Of a stretch of 64,000 bases of DNA, positions 32,572-41,283 are shown piece by piece. The notes beneath the pieces were generated by a model that saw only the letters and a list, made by a program, of their open reading frames with translations, searched no databases and was not told where the DNA came from. The position numbers and the translations under genes are program-made. Origin of the DNA: Mesorhizobium sp. B4-1-4 (GTDB lineage: Bacteria; Pseudomonadota; Alphaproteobacteria; Rhizobiales; Rhizobiaceae). The first letter of the stretch is position 1, and each line of letters opens with the position of its first letter. Location of the stretch: positions 2,480,001-2,544,000 of the forward strand of contig NZ_CP083950.1 in NCBI RefSeq assembly GCF_006439395.2, read 5' to 3'.

Positions 32572-33792
32572 CTAGTCCGCCATCGTCTCCAAACTTGCAA
32601 ACCCTTCCGGCGCATCGCCCTCGTCGAAGGGTGTCGCCACCTCGACGAAGGTGTCGGGATAAAAGCCGTTGAAGCGGGTCCTCAGCGACAGCGAATAGGC
32701 GCCGATGTGGCCGATCTCGATCCAGTCGCCGGTGTCGACCGTTTCAGGCAGCCAGAACGGCCTGGACAGGATGTCGACGGAATCGCAGGTCGCGCCGCAG
32801 ACCTTGAACGGCACGATGTTCTTTTCGGCTCCATTGCGGGTCCGGATCGCCGGATCGGGAATGAAGCGCGCCGGCAGCGTGATCTTGCCGGTCCAGGAAT
32901 CCGACAGCGACGCCCAAATGCCGTCATTGATGTAGAGCCGCTTGCCCTTGCGCAGGAGCACGCGCACGATCAGCGACAGGCAGCGCGCCACGATCACCCT
33001 GCCCGGCTCCGCCACCAGCGGCATCTGGTCGAACTGGTATTCCTTCATGTCGCCGGACAGCCGCGACATGATCTGGCCGAGAGACGGCATCTCGATCTGC
33101 TTGCGGTTGGGGTCATGCCCGTATTCAGCCGGAAAGCCGCCGCCGACATCGAGCCCGGCGAGGTCGAAGGTCAGCCGGTTGCGCACCCAGTCGGCCGAGG
33201 CCAGCGCCCGCTCATAGGTGTCGGGGTCCTCGATCTGACTGCCGACATGGAAACACAGGCCGACCTTGTAGCCGGTGCGGTTCAGCCGCTCGGCGAGTTC
33301 CACGGCATAAGCTGGCCCGGCGCCGAACTTCTTCGACAGCTCGTAGGCCGCATGGCCCTTGGTCTGCACCCGCACGAAAACACTGATCGCGCCGGGGTCG
33401 ATGTCGAGCGCCCGCACCACCCGTGTCAGCTTGGTGATCTCGTCCTCATGGTCGAGCGAAATGACGCGGATGCCGTATTTCTCCAGCGCCAGCTTGATGT
33501 CCGACTGCGCCTTGACCGGATGCATGTAGAGCATCTCGGCATCGGGAGAGACGGCGCGCACGGCGGCGAACTCGCCGGGCGAAGCGACGTCGAAAGCGGT
33601 GACGCCGGCATCGACCAGCGTCTTCAGCACGATCTGCTCGCCATTTGTCTTGACCGCATAGGCGGTCTTGCCGGGGAACATGCCCATGAACTGCCTGGCA
33701 TCGGCCTTGAGCACCTGCGGGCGGAAGCAATAGACAGGATCGTCGGGGCGAAGCGCCAGAGCCGCTTCGCGTGCATTCTCGAATCGCTGCAT
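32572..33792 (-). CDS. Ornithine/lysine decarboxylase, PLP fold type III
   Basis: Makes putrescine (or cadaverine) from ornithine (or lysine). It has 406 residues from the ATG at 33792, with GAGGA about 8 bp upstream. PLP lysine in AYAVKTNGE, HVGSQI, GLDVGGGFP, the glycine-rich EPGRVIVA, and the C-terminal catalytic cysteine in CGATCDSVD mark the eukaryotic-type ornithine decarboxylase family. Preference between ornithine and lysine cannot be settled by reading. It converges on the MltB-type gene. Confidence 0.88.
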   Translation of the reverse strand: MQRFENAREAALALRPDDPVYCFRPQVLKADARQFMGMFPGKTAYAVKTNGEQIVLKTLVDAGVTAFDVASPGEFAAVRAVSPDAEMLYMHPVKAQSDIKLALEKYGIRVISLDHEDEITKLTRVVRALDIDPGAISVFVRVQTKGHAAYELSKKFGAGPAYAVELAERLNRTGYKVGLCFHVGSQIEDPDTYERALASADWVRNRLTFDLAGLDVGGGFPAEYGHDPNRKQIEMPSLGQIMSRLSGDMKEYQFDQMPLVAEPGRVIVARCLSLIVRVLLRKGKRLYINDGIWASLSDSWTGKITLPARFIPDPAIRTRNGAEKNIVPFKVCGATCDSVDILSRPFWLPETVDTGDWIEIGHIGAYSLSLRTRFNGFYPDTFVEVATPFDEGDAPEGFASLETMAD

Positions 33793-34006
33793 TGACGAAT
33801 CCTCGACTTCGGCTGTGCACAATTAATCCAAGCTAGCGGCTAATGAAAACAATTCTGTGTCTCGTGCGCTTGGCGCCGTGGCGCTAGATCTTTTTGGCGG
33901 CGATGTTTGCCATTGATCAGGTTTCGGGTGGCGCTTGTCGCCGAACCCGATATGGCTTCTGCCTGGCTGACTGGCTCTCAGGCCGTCTTGGGGAGGACCG
34001 ATTCAC

Positions 34007-34924
34007 ATGGCGATAGCCGCGACTTCAGCGCCGCGCGGGCCGATGGCCCTCAAGGACTGGGGGCAATTGCTGCTGCTCGGTGCGATCTGGGGCGGCTCCT
34101 TCTTTTTCGCTCGCATCGCGGTGGCGGAACTTCATCCGCTGGTGCTGGTGCTGTTTCGCGTCGCCATCGCGGCAATCGCGCTGCAGCTCTATCTCGGCCT
34201 GCGCGGCCCCTCCTTCCGCCTCGCCCTTCCCCATGCCGGCATGTTCTTCCTCCTGGCCTTCACCAACAACGTCGTGCCCTTCTCGCTGATCTTCGCCGGC
34301 CAGACAGAGCTTGGCGCCGGTGTCGCCTCCGTGCTCAACGCAACGACGCCGTTCTGGACGCTGATCCTTGCCAACGCGATGACATCGGACGAAAAGCTCT
34401 CCTGGAACAAACTGGCCGGCATTGGTCTCGGCGTCGCGGGCACCGCGATCATGATCGGTCCCGGCCTGCTTGCTGGGCTTGGCGGCCCGGTCTGGGCCAA
34501 ATTCGCCCTGATCGGCGCATCACTGTCCTATGCCGTCGCGCTGATGGTCGCCCGCCGTTTCAAGGGCGTGCCCTCGCCGGTCCTTGCTGCCGGGCAGATG
34601 ACCGCTTCGACCATCATCATGATCCCGATCGTGCTCTTCACCCACGGGCCGGCCGGCCTGTTCTCGGCCTCGCCCCCGGTCTGGGCGGCGGTGCTGGCGC
34701 TGGCGCTCTTGTCCACCGCCTTCGCTTATATCCTCTATTTCAATCTCGTCGCCTCGGCCGGCGCCACCAACGCCTCGCTGGTGACGCTGGTCGTTCCGGC
34801 CAGCGCCATGCTGCTCGGATTCCTGTTTCTGGGCGAACGGCTGGAACTGTTCGAAATCGGGGGCGTGGTGCTGATCGCACTCGGCCTGATCACCATCGAC
34901 GGGCGGGTGTTTGGAAGACGGTAG
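34007..34924 (+). CDS. EamA/DMT-family transporter
   Basis: Inner-membrane transporter of the drug/metabolite superfamily, probably an exporter. It has 305 residues with about ten hydrophobic helices in two EamA repeats; GAIWGGSFFFARIAVAEL starts the first and SLSYAVALMVARRF the second, and FLGERLELFEIGGVVLIALG is the usual C-terminal signature. The substrate is unknown. Confidence 0.88.
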   Translation: MAIAATSAPRGPMALKDWGQLLLLGAIWGGSFFFARIAVAELHPLVLVLFRVAIAAIALQLYLGLRGPSFRLALPHAGMFFLLAFTNNVVPFSLIFAGQTELGAGVASVLNATTPFWTLILANAMTSDEKLSWNKLAGIGLGVAGTAIMIGPGLLAGLGGPVWAKFALIGASLSYAVALMVARRFKGVPSPVLAAGQMTASTIIMIPIVLFTHGPAGLFSASPPVWAAVLALALLSTAFAYILYFNLVASAGATNASLVTLVVPASAMLLGFLFLGERLELFEIGGVVLIALGLITIDGRVFGRR

Positions 34925-35128
34925 CGCTGCCACGACACAATGGCGACACGCCGCCGCCATAATTTATTCACAGGTCTCCAGCGGGTTTTTGCCTAGAGGT
35001 TTCAACATCTAACGGCAAAAACGAGTCGCAAACCTTGCATTCATGTCGCAATGCAGCACATTTTCCGCTTGCCTGTGGCACAAATGAACCTAGACTCCGG
35101 GCATAGCTCTTTAAGAGGAGGCTATGTC

Positions 35129-35215
35129 ATGGGACTTACGAGGCCAATCAACGCATTGATGATTTGTGCTGCGTTTGCTTTCATCGGCGCCCTAATTATG
35201 GGCGTCCTTCCCTGA
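35129..35215 (+). CDS. 28-residue hydrophobic peptide
   Basis: Begins MGLTRPINALMICAAFAF and ends in a Leu-Pro, with a single predicted membrane helix (residues 9-26). AGAGGAGG lies about 8 bp upstream. An overlapping ATG at 35124 would give only an 11-codon frame. A promoter TTGCCT-16-TAGACT is possible just upstream, and a strong terminator follows 47 bp after the stop, so this is a complete small transcription unit. Function unknown; could also be a small RNA with an incidental frame. Confidence 0.6.
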   Translation: MGLTRPINALMICAAFAFIGALIMGVLP

Positions 35216-35261
35216 ACCCGCCAAGCCGGGGAAGACCAGCACCAGATAGTTCAAACAATTC

Positions 35262-35288
35262 AAAAGGCCGGGTTTTACCCGGCCTTTT
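35262..35288. terminator. Bidirectional terminator between the small peptide and metF
   Basis: Perfect arms AAAAGGCCGGG and CCCGGCCTTTT around TTTTA. A-run and T-run on both sides serve the rightward peptide gene and the leftward metF, whose stop is at 35305. Confidence 0.85.
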
Positions 35289-35304
35289 GCTGTTCAGCAG
35301 TGCC

Positions 35305-36222
35305 TCATGCCGCGGCCGAGCCGGCCACCTCCGCCTCGTGCGAGCGGATGCCGATCATGTGGCAGATGGCAAAGACAAGGTCGGCGCGGTTCATCGTGTA
35401 GAAATGGAAGTCGCCCACCCCGCGCTCGACCAGATCCAGCACCTGTTCGGCCGCCACCGCCGATGCCACCAGCGCATGCGTCTGCGGGTCGTTCTGCAGG
35501 CCGTCGAAGCGCTCGGCCAGCCATGCCGGCACCAGCGCGCCGCAACGCGCAGAGAAATTGGCGACCTGGGTGAAATTGTGCACCGGCAGGATTCCGGGCA
35601 CGATCGGGATGTAGATGCCGGCGCGGCGGGCGCGCTCGACATAACGCTCGTAGAGATCGTTGTCGAAGAAGAACTGGGTGATCGCCCGCGTCGCGCCATT
35701 GTCGGCCTTGCGCTTCAGCATGTCGATGTCGGTGGCGAAATCGGGGCTTTCCGGATGCTTCTCGGGATAGGCCGAAACCGAGATGTCGAAATCCCCGGCA
35801 CCCCTGAGCGCCCCCACCAGTTCGGCGCCATTGGCGTAGCCGTCCGGATGCGGGCGGTAGGCCGTGCCGACGCCGGCGGCCGGATCGCCGCGCAAGGCGA
35901 CGAAGCGTTTCACGCCCATATCGGCGAATTCCTGGATCACCCCGTCGACCTGATGGCGGGCGGCGTCGACGCAGGTCATGTGCGCCGCCGGCGTCAAGCT
36001 GGTCTCCTTCAGGATGCGGTCGATCGTGCGCGCCGTTCGCTCGCGCGTCGAGCCGCCGGCGCCATAGGTCACCGAGACGAATTTCGGCTTCAGCGGCTCC
36101 AGCCTTGTCACCGTGTCCCAGAGCCTCGCCTCCATCTCGTCGGTCTTCGGCGGGAAGAATTCGAACGAAACCCGGACCTTGTCGCCAATGTCGGGCCGGC
36201 GGGAAAAACGGAACTGGTTCAT
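35305..36222 (-). CDS. metF: 5,10-methylenetetrahydrofolate reductase
   Basis: FAD enzyme that makes 5-methyl-THF for methionine synthesis. It has 305 residues, the normal bacterial length. Motifs: SFEFFPPKTDEMEA (catalytic Glu), FVSVTYGAGGSTRERT, AHMTCVDA, ALRGDPAAG, SVSAYPEKHPE and AITQFFFDNDLYERYV. The ATG shares a base with the stop of the upstream ArsR-methyltransferase gene (TAATG), so the two are coupled and probably coregulated. Confidence 0.96.
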   Translation of the reverse strand: MNQFRFSRRPDIGDKVRVSFEFFPPKTDEMEARLWDTVTRLEPLKPKFVSVTYGAGGSTRERTARTIDRILKETSLTPAAHMTCVDAARHQVDGVIQEFADMGVKRFVALRGDPAAGVGTAYRPHPDGYANGAELVGALRGAGDFDISVSAYPEKHPESPDFATDIDMLKRKADNGATRAITQFFFDNDLYERYVERARRAGIYIPIVPGILPVHNFTQVANFSARCGALVPAWLAERFDGLQNDPQTHALVASAVAAEQVLDLVERGVGDFHFYTMNRADLVFAICHMIGIRSHEAEVAGSAAA

Positions 36223-37244
36223 TACGCGATTTCCCCTATCGAGCTCACTCTGGTCTGCTGGCTGGCGTTGGCGGGATCGGCGATCAGCAGGCGCCGGTCG
36301 CGGCCAAGCCAGAGCTTGACGGTGAGCCTGGCTTCGTTGCCGCCGCGCGGTTCGAACTCCTGGGCATCCTCGAGGTCAAGGCCGGCCTCGGCGAACCACT
36401 CGCCGATCTGCCGGTCGGAAAAGCCGAGGCGCATATGCGCGTGCTCGTCACGCAGGAATTCCAGCGCGTGCGGCGCGAAGTCGACGATGACCAGCCGGCC
36501 GGCCGGGCGCAGAAGCCGCGCCGCCTCATGGATAGCGCGGGCCGGATCGTCGAGATAGTGCAGCACCTGGTGGATGGTGACGAGATCGAAGGCATCACGC
36601 TCGACCGGCGGCGAGAAGATATCGCCCTGCCGCACCTGCGCATTCGAAACGCCGGCTTTGTCGAGATTGGCGCGCGCCACGGTCAGCATCTCGCGCGACA
36701 TGTCGATGCCGACACCGCGCCGGTAGAGCGGCGAGAAGATTTCGAGCAGCCGGCCTGTGCCGGTGCCCAGGTCCAGCATCGACTGGAACGGCCGCTTGCC
36801 GACCAGTTTCAGCATCGCGGCCTCGACGGCACGGTCCGGCACATGCAGCGAGCGGATATGGTCCCAACTCGCGGCATTCACCGAAAAATACTCCGCCGCC
36901 CGGTCCTGCCGCTTGCGCTTGACCGAGGACAGGCGCTCGAGATCGCGCTCGACCTGCGGGTCGGCGCCGCGAATGCTGGAAACCAGGCTCAGCACGAAAT
37001 CGCGCGCGGAATCGGCATCCGACAGACGGAAGAAGGCCCACGATCCCTCCTGGTAGCGGCCGATCAACCCGGCTTCCAGCAACAGTTTCAGGTGCCGCGA
37101 GACACGCGGCTGCGACTGGCCGAGAATTTCGGTAAGATCGGAAACGGTGAGGTCGCCGCGCGACAGCAGCGCCAGTATGCGCAGGCGGCTCGATTCGGCC
37201 GCCGCTTTCAACGTATCCACCATCGTATCGAGCGAGACATGCAT
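36222..37244 (-). CDS. ArsR-family regulator fused to a SAM-methyltransferase domain
   Basis: It has 340 residues. An ArsR winged helix (about 1-90: SRLRILALLSRGDLTVSDL, GQSQPRVSRHLKLLLEAGLI) is followed by a class I methyltransferase domain (about 130-260: MLDLGTGTGRLLEIF, GVGIDMSREML, LLRPAGRLVIVDFAPH). No metal-binding cysteine pair is seen, so it is not a metal sensor. The coupling to metF and the palindrome upstream suggest a sensor of SAM or S-adenosylhomocysteine controlling methionine-cycle genes, like the described SahR regulators; this is inference. Confidence 0.88.
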   Translation of the reverse strand: MHVSLDTMVDTLKAAAESSRLRILALLSRGDLTVSDLTEILGQSQPRVSRHLKLLLEAGLIGRYQEGSWAFFRLSDADSARDFVLSLVSSIRGADPQVERDLERLSSVKRKRQDRAAEYFSVNAASWDHIRSLHVPDRAVEAAMLKLVGKRPFQSMLDLGTGTGRLLEIFSPLYRRGVGIDMSREMLTVARANLDKAGVSNAQVRQGDIFSPPVERDAFDLVTIHQVLHYLDDPARAIHEAARLLRPAGRLVIVDFAPHALEFLRDEHAHMRLGFSDRQIGEWFAEAGLDLEDAQEFEPRGGNEARLTVKLWLGRDRRLLIADPANASQQTRVSSIGEIA

Positions 37245-37265
37245 CAGCGTATTCTCTTTGAAAAA

Positions 37266-37287
37266 GATATAAACATATGTTTATGTC
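37266..37287. promoter_or_regulatory. Palindromic operator upstream of arsR-metF
   Basis: ATAAACATATGTTTAT (37269-37284) is a perfect 16-bp palindrome; with one mismatch it extends to 22 bp. It lies 22 bp upstream of the ArsR-type ATG, in an AT-rich island. Likely autoregulatory site of that protein. Confidence 0.75.
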
Positions 37288-37422
37288 GATTTTTGAGGCC
37301 TTGCAAGAGCTATGTCGCTTCCGGACAAGAAAATGCCGCTTGCGTGATTTCCGGGTGCATGTCGTCCAAAAATGTGTTGCGGTCCTTGGATCATGACTTG
37401 CATCAACACAGAGATCGACAGA

Positions 37423-37947
37423 ATGACCGGGCCGCGTGAGATGTTCGAGTCGCGCGAAGGCGAGATCAGGCTGGAGCAGGATCCGGCAACGATGCCCGCG
37501 GATGGCGGCGTCGTTTTCATTGGCCGCATCGCCTCGCCATGGACGACACGGGAAAGCTGCCCGAAAAACATGCGCGCGGCGCGCGAGACCGGACAACCCG
37601 CGGTGCTGACCATCGATGCGGCCTACCGAGATGGCCTGCGCGGACTGGAACGAGCCAGCCATGTCATTGTCTTGTCCTGGCTGCATCACGCGCCGCGGAA
37701 TCTGATCGTGCAGAAACCCCGCCATGCGTCTGATGCGAAAGGCGTATTCGGCCTGCGATCCCCTGCCCGGCCGAACCCGATCGGCCTGCATGTGGCCAGG
37801 CTCGTCGGGCTGGACATCGGCACCGGGCGCGTCGACCTCGACGCCATCGACGTGCTCGACGGCACGCCGGTCATTGACATCAAGCCTTACTTCGCCTCGA
37901 CCGATGCCATGGCAGAGGCGACGATCGAAGGACGTGATGAACGATGA
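37423..37947 (+). CDS. trmO: tRNA (m6t6A37) methyltransferase TrmO
   Basis: UPF0066/TsaA-family enzyme that N6-methylates t6A37 in certain tRNAs using SAM. It has 174 residues from the ATG at 37423; in-frame ATGs at 37372 and 37393 are alternatives. VVFIGRIASPW, CPKNMRAAR, LSWLHHAPRNLI and the signature GLRSPARPNPIGLHV are clear, as is VLDGTPVIDIKPY. Some family members act on metallochaperone or other substrates. The stop overlaps the next gene by ATGA. Confidence 0.88.
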   Translation: MTGPREMFESREGEIRLEQDPATMPADGGVVFIGRIASPWTTRESCPKNMRAARETGQPAVLTIDAAYRDGLRGLERASHVIVLSWLHHAPRNLIVQKPRHASDAKGVFGLRSPARPNPIGLHVARLVGLDIGTGRVDLDAIDVLDGTPVIDIKPYFASTDAMAEATIEGRDER

Positions 37948-38258
37948 CAGCGCCGACCGGCCGCCGCCGCGCCATCGCCAAGGCGCTGACCGCGCTCCTG
38001 CCGCTGGCGCCTTATGCCGACATGGAGAAGATCCGCGCCGACGCCGGCTCGGTGCACATGAAGACCTTGCCGCCGACGATCGCCGTCTGGCTGGCGACCA
38101 TTGCCCATATCCGCCACAGCCATACCGACTACGAAAAGCTGCTGACGGAGGGCTACGACCGCGACTCAGCCCGTTTCTTCGTCATCGAGCAGACCAACAT
38201 CATGCTTACGCGCTGGCGCGCGACCCGCTTGCTCGACGCCGACGAGGAGGATGAGTAG
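37944..38258 (+). CDS. DUF2293-type small protein
   Basis: It has 104 residues. A basic N terminus is followed by PYADMEKIRADAG, LPPTIAVWLATIAHIRHSHT, DYEKLLTEGYDRDSARFFV and a C-terminal acidic tail. This resembles DUF2293 proteins of alphaproteobacteria, whose function is unknown. Translation is coupled to trmO (ATGA), suggesting a link to RNA modification or simple co-expression. Confidence 0.75.
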   Translation: MTAPTGRRRAIAKALTALLPLAPYADMEKIRADAGSVHMKTLPPTIAVWLATIAHIRHSHTDYEKLLTEGYDRDSARFFVIEQTNIMLTRWRATRLLDADEEDE

Positions 38259-38464
38259 GGCTTGGTCCCCTGTTGCCGCGTCGGCACGACGATTACATTG
38301 TAAGGCTGGCCGTCCGCCTGGCCGACCCAGGCCCAGGACAGGTTTCCCCTGTAAACCCAGATCCTGATAGAGGACGAACAGCGCCGGATGGCTGGCCCTA
38401 TGCCTTCCGACTGGGGCCGCTAGCCGCTAGGCTGGTGGTCCGCCTTGTGCGAGAGGAGGCCTCG

Positions 38465-39427
38465 ATGAGCCAGACAACGAAGATGCGGGATACACGGCGA
38501 CTGCCCGCTGTCTCCGATCGGCATATCGACCCGCATGCCTATCCCGACGGCGTCGCCTTCCTCGATGGCCAGTACCTGCCGATGTCGCAAGCCAAGGTGT
38601 CGGTACTGGACTGGGGATTTCTGCATTCCGACGCCACCTACGACACGGTGCATGTCTGGAACGGCGATTTCTTCCGTCTGGACCAACATCTCGACCGCTT
38701 CTTCGCAGGGCTGGAAAAACTGCGCATGACCATCCCCTTCGACCGGGATGGCGTGGCCGAAATCCTGCACGATTGCGTCGCGCTGTCTGGTCATCGCGCT
38801 GCCTATGTCGAAATGCTGTGCACGCGTGGCGCCTCGCCGACCTTCAGCCGCGACCCGCGCCAGGCGGTCAACCGCTTCATGGCCTTCGCCGTTCCGTTCG
38901 GCTCGGTCGCCAATGCCGAGCAGTTGCAGCGCGGCCTGCGCGTGGCCATAAGCGACAAGGTGCGCATCCCGCCGGCCTCGATCGACCCGGCGATCAAGAA
39001 CTATCACTGGCTCGACCTGGTGCGCGGCCTCTACGACGCCTATGACCGTGGCGCCGAGACCGCTCTCATTCTCGACTTCAACGGCAATATCGCCGAAGGC
39101 CCGGGCTTCAACGTGTTCTGCGTCAAGGACGGCAAACTGTCGACGCCGGCGGTCGGCGTGCTGCCCGGCATCACCCGCCGCACCGTCTTTGATCTCTGCG
39201 GCGAGGAAGGGCTCATCGCAGAGGCCACCGATGTCGGCGTCGCCGCGCTCAAGGCGGCCGACGAGGTCTTCATCACCTCGACCGCCGGCGGCATCATGCC
39301 GGTGACGGAGATCGACGGCGCGGCGGTCGCCGGCGGCAAGGTCGGGCCGGTCACCAGCCGGCTGATGACGCTCTATTGGCAAAAGCACGACGATCCAGCA
39401 TGGTCGAGCCCGGTGCGCTATCCCTGA
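38465..39427 (+). CDS. Class IV PLP aminotransferase (BCAT/D-amino-acid type)
   Basis: It has 320 residues from the ATG at 38465, with GAGGAGG 6 bp upstream. Fold-type IV features: VSVLDWGFLHSDATYDTV, the PLP lysine in IDPAIKNYHWLDLV, ALILDFNGNIAEGPGFNVF and TPAVGVLPGITRRTVFDL. Branched-chain amino acid transaminases, D-alanine transaminases and 4-amino-4-deoxychorismate lyases share this fold. The NIAEGPGFNVF segment favours a BCAT-like enzyme, but the length and N terminus are not those of canonical IlvE. Confidence 0.85.
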   Translation: MSQTTKMRDTRRLPAVSDRHIDPHAYPDGVAFLDGQYLPMSQAKVSVLDWGFLHSDATYDTVHVWNGDFFRLDQHLDRFFAGLEKLRMTIPFDRDGVAEILHDCVALSGHRAAYVEMLCTRGASPTFSRDPRQAVNRFMAFAVPFGSVANAEQLQRGLRVAISDKVRIPPASIDPAIKNYHWLDLVRGLYDAYDRGAETALILDFNGNIAEGPGFNVFCVKDGKLSTPAVGVLPGITRRTVFDLCGEEGLIAEATDVGVAALKAADEVFITSTAGGIMPVTEIDGAAVAGGKVGPVTSRLMTLYWQKHDDPAWSSPVRYP

Positions 39428-39560
39428 TCAACCGGGAAGCCTGGTCAAAAAGATTTCGCCTCGCCTCTGGAAAATCGCGGAATAGGCCGTATATGCCCGA
39501 AAGCGGAGAAGCCTCCGCTTTCACCAAAAATCACGCCCGCACGGGCAAGGATTCCACATC

Positions 39561-40400
39561 ATGAAAAACAAGGTTTGGTTCATCACCGGATCGTCGAAGG
39601 GCTTTGGGCGCGTCTGGGCCGAAGCCGCGTTGGCGCGTGGCGACCGCGTCGCCGCAACCGCCCGTGACGTCGGCACGCTCGCCGATCTCGTAGCAAAATA
39701 TGGCGACAACATTGCCGCGATAAAGCTCGACGTTACCGACAAGAAAGCCGTCGATGCGGCAATTGCCGACGCGCACAAGCGCTTTGGCCGGCTCGACGTC
39801 GTCATCAACAATGCCGGCTACGGTCATTTTGGCGCCATCGAGGAAGTGAGCGAACAGGAAGCCCGCGACCAGATCGAAACCAATGTGTTCGGCGCGCTCT
39901 GGGTCACCCAGGCCGCGCTGCCGATCATGCGGGCGCAGCGGTCCGGCCACATTATCCAGATCTCGTCCATCGGCGGCGTCAATGCCTTTGCCTCGCTCGG
40001 CCTCTACCATGCCTCGAAATGGGCGTTGGAAGCCTTCAGCCAGTCGCTGAGCCTCGAGGTCGCGGAATTTGGCATCCACGTGACGCTGGTCGAACCGGGC
40101 GGCTTCTCCACCGACTGGGCCGGAGCTTCGGCCAAGGTCTCCAAAGCGATCGAGGCCTATGCGCCCGCTCGCGCCGCCATGGCGGAACGCCGGAGCCGCG
40201 CCGTCGCCGGCGATCCCGAGGCCACCGGACCGGCGATGCTGGCGATTGTCGATGCCGCCGAACCGCCACTGCGTGTGTTCTTCGGCGACGGCGGCCTGCC
40301 GATGATCCGCCAGGAATACGCCAACCGCATCGCCACCTGGGAGAAGTGGGACCACGTCTCCGTCATGGCGCAAGGCGCCAACAAGAACCGCAAGAGCTAA
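39561..40400 (+). CDS. Short-chain dehydrogenase/reductase
   Basis: NAD(P)-dependent oxidoreductase. It has 279 residues, classical SDR: cofactor loop FITGSSKGFGRVWAEAAL, NNAGYG, and catalytic Ser (ISSIGG) and Tyr-x-x-x-Lys (YHASKWALE). The Lys/Arg pattern in the cofactor loop (SKGFGR) suggests NADPH. The substrate cannot be read. It ends facing the MOSC gene across a perfect hairpin. Confidence 0.9.
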   Translation: MKNKVWFITGSSKGFGRVWAEAALARGDRVAATARDVGTLADLVAKYGDNIAAIKLDVTDKKAVDAAIADAHKRFGRLDVVINNAGYGHFGAIEEVSEQEARDQIETNVFGALWVTQAALPIMRAQRSGHIIQISSIGGVNAFASLGLYHASKWALEAFSQSLSLEVAEFGIHVTLVEPGGFSTDWAGASAKVSKAIEAYAPARAAMAERRSRAVAGDPEATGPAMLAIVDAAEPPLRVFFGDGGLPMIRQEYANRIATWEKWDHVSVMAQGANKNRKS

Positions 40401-40413
40401 AGCCCGGGGTCTT

Positions 40414-40439
40414 GCTATGCCGCCCATGGGCGGCATAGC
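40414..40439. terminator. Perfect 26-bp hairpin between converging genes
   Basis: GCTATGCCGCCCA and its exact complement, with no spacer, lie 14 bp after the SDR stop and 31 bp after the MOSC stop. No T-run is present, so termination may be Rho-aided or the hairpin may be a REP-type remnant. Confidence 0.6.
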
Positions 40440-40469
40440 CCTACCCTCGGCCGACAGGAAACGCGGGCG

Positions 40470-41087
40470 CTACGCGCGATAAATCCACTGCTCGGGCACC
40501 CGCACAGAAATCTCCTCACCGGCCCTGATCGTTCCCGGCTTCTCGACCCAGGCGACCACGCCGCGCAGCCGTTTGGCCGCTTTCGGGAACAACAGCGCGC
40601 CGGCTTCAACGTCAGCCATCCCGACGTTTTCAGCGATCGATCGCCCGGCGATGCGGCACGGTCCGTTCTGGGCATCGACCTTCAGGGTCACGCCACCCTT
40701 GAAGAACAGCAGCGTGCCGGCCGGCAGCATCGACAGATGCGGCACGCCTTCGATCACCAGATTGGCGCCGATCCACTCCGGCTTGATTTCGGCGAGCCCC
40801 ATCCGTTCGGCGACGATGGCCAGTTCATCCGTGGCGACGATCGACAGTTGCCGTTCGTTGCGCATTTCGGTGCCGCGCGGATACCAGGGTTCGCGCCCGC
40901 CCGAGCGTCGCGTTGGCCCGGCGTGGAAATCGCCTGAAATGCCGTCGAAGCCCAACCGCAATTCCTCCGCCGGACGCGTCTGGAAATGATCCGCCGGCGC
41001 GAGATAGAGCGCCGCCGCGCGAGCAGAAAGCTTCTTCGCCGGGATGATTTCGACCGGCTTCTCGGCCTCGGGGAAAAGATCCAGCAT
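40470..41087 (-). CDS. MOSC-domain protein
   Basis: MOSC domains bind sulfur or molybdenum cofactors and occur in YiiM-type N-hydroxylated base reductases. It has 205 residues from the ATG at 41087 (AAAGGACGG upstream); the open frame runs further but without family signal. DGISGDFHAGPTRRSGGREPWYPRG, NERQLSIVATDELA, WIGANLVIEG, and the conserved cysteine in AQNGPCRIAGR with NVGMADVE fit the family. Cofactor use here is unknown. Confidence 0.85.
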   Translation of the reverse strand: MLDLFPEAEKPVEIIPAKKLSARAAALYLAPADHFQTRPAEELRLGFDGISGDFHAGPTRRSGGREPWYPRGTEMRNERQLSIVATDELAIVAERMGLAEIKPEWIGANLVIEGVPHLSMLPAGTLLFFKGGVTLKVDAQNGPCRIAGRSIAENVGMADVEAGALLFPKAAKRLRGVVAWVEKPGTIRAGEEISVRVPEQWIYRA

Positions 41088-41283
41088 GGTGTTCCGTCCT
41101 TTCGTCATCCGGGAATTATCCGGACACCCCTCCATGCGTCCAGTCGAAAGTGCTGATCGTCGGATCAACGTCACCGATGCGATTGCGATCACGAGTTTCT
41201 TACCTACCGTCGATCGCAGGCGGGATTGCCGCCATGCCGTGCCGGCCCCATGGTGACGCGCGGACAGGTCTGCGGAGGTTACC

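Noticed and set aside
33793..33960. A speF-type RNA leader upstream of the ornithine decarboxylase
   Set aside because: I could not find a conserved pairing pattern or an Arg-rich leader peptide, and this enzyme is of the 406-residue type and not the usual 377-residue SpeF.
38259..38464. A minus-strand open stretch (VGQADGQPYNVIVV-like) between the DUF2293 and aminotransferase genes
   Set aside because: It continues only as antisense of the DUF2293 gene, has no start with a ribosome site, and no recognised family.
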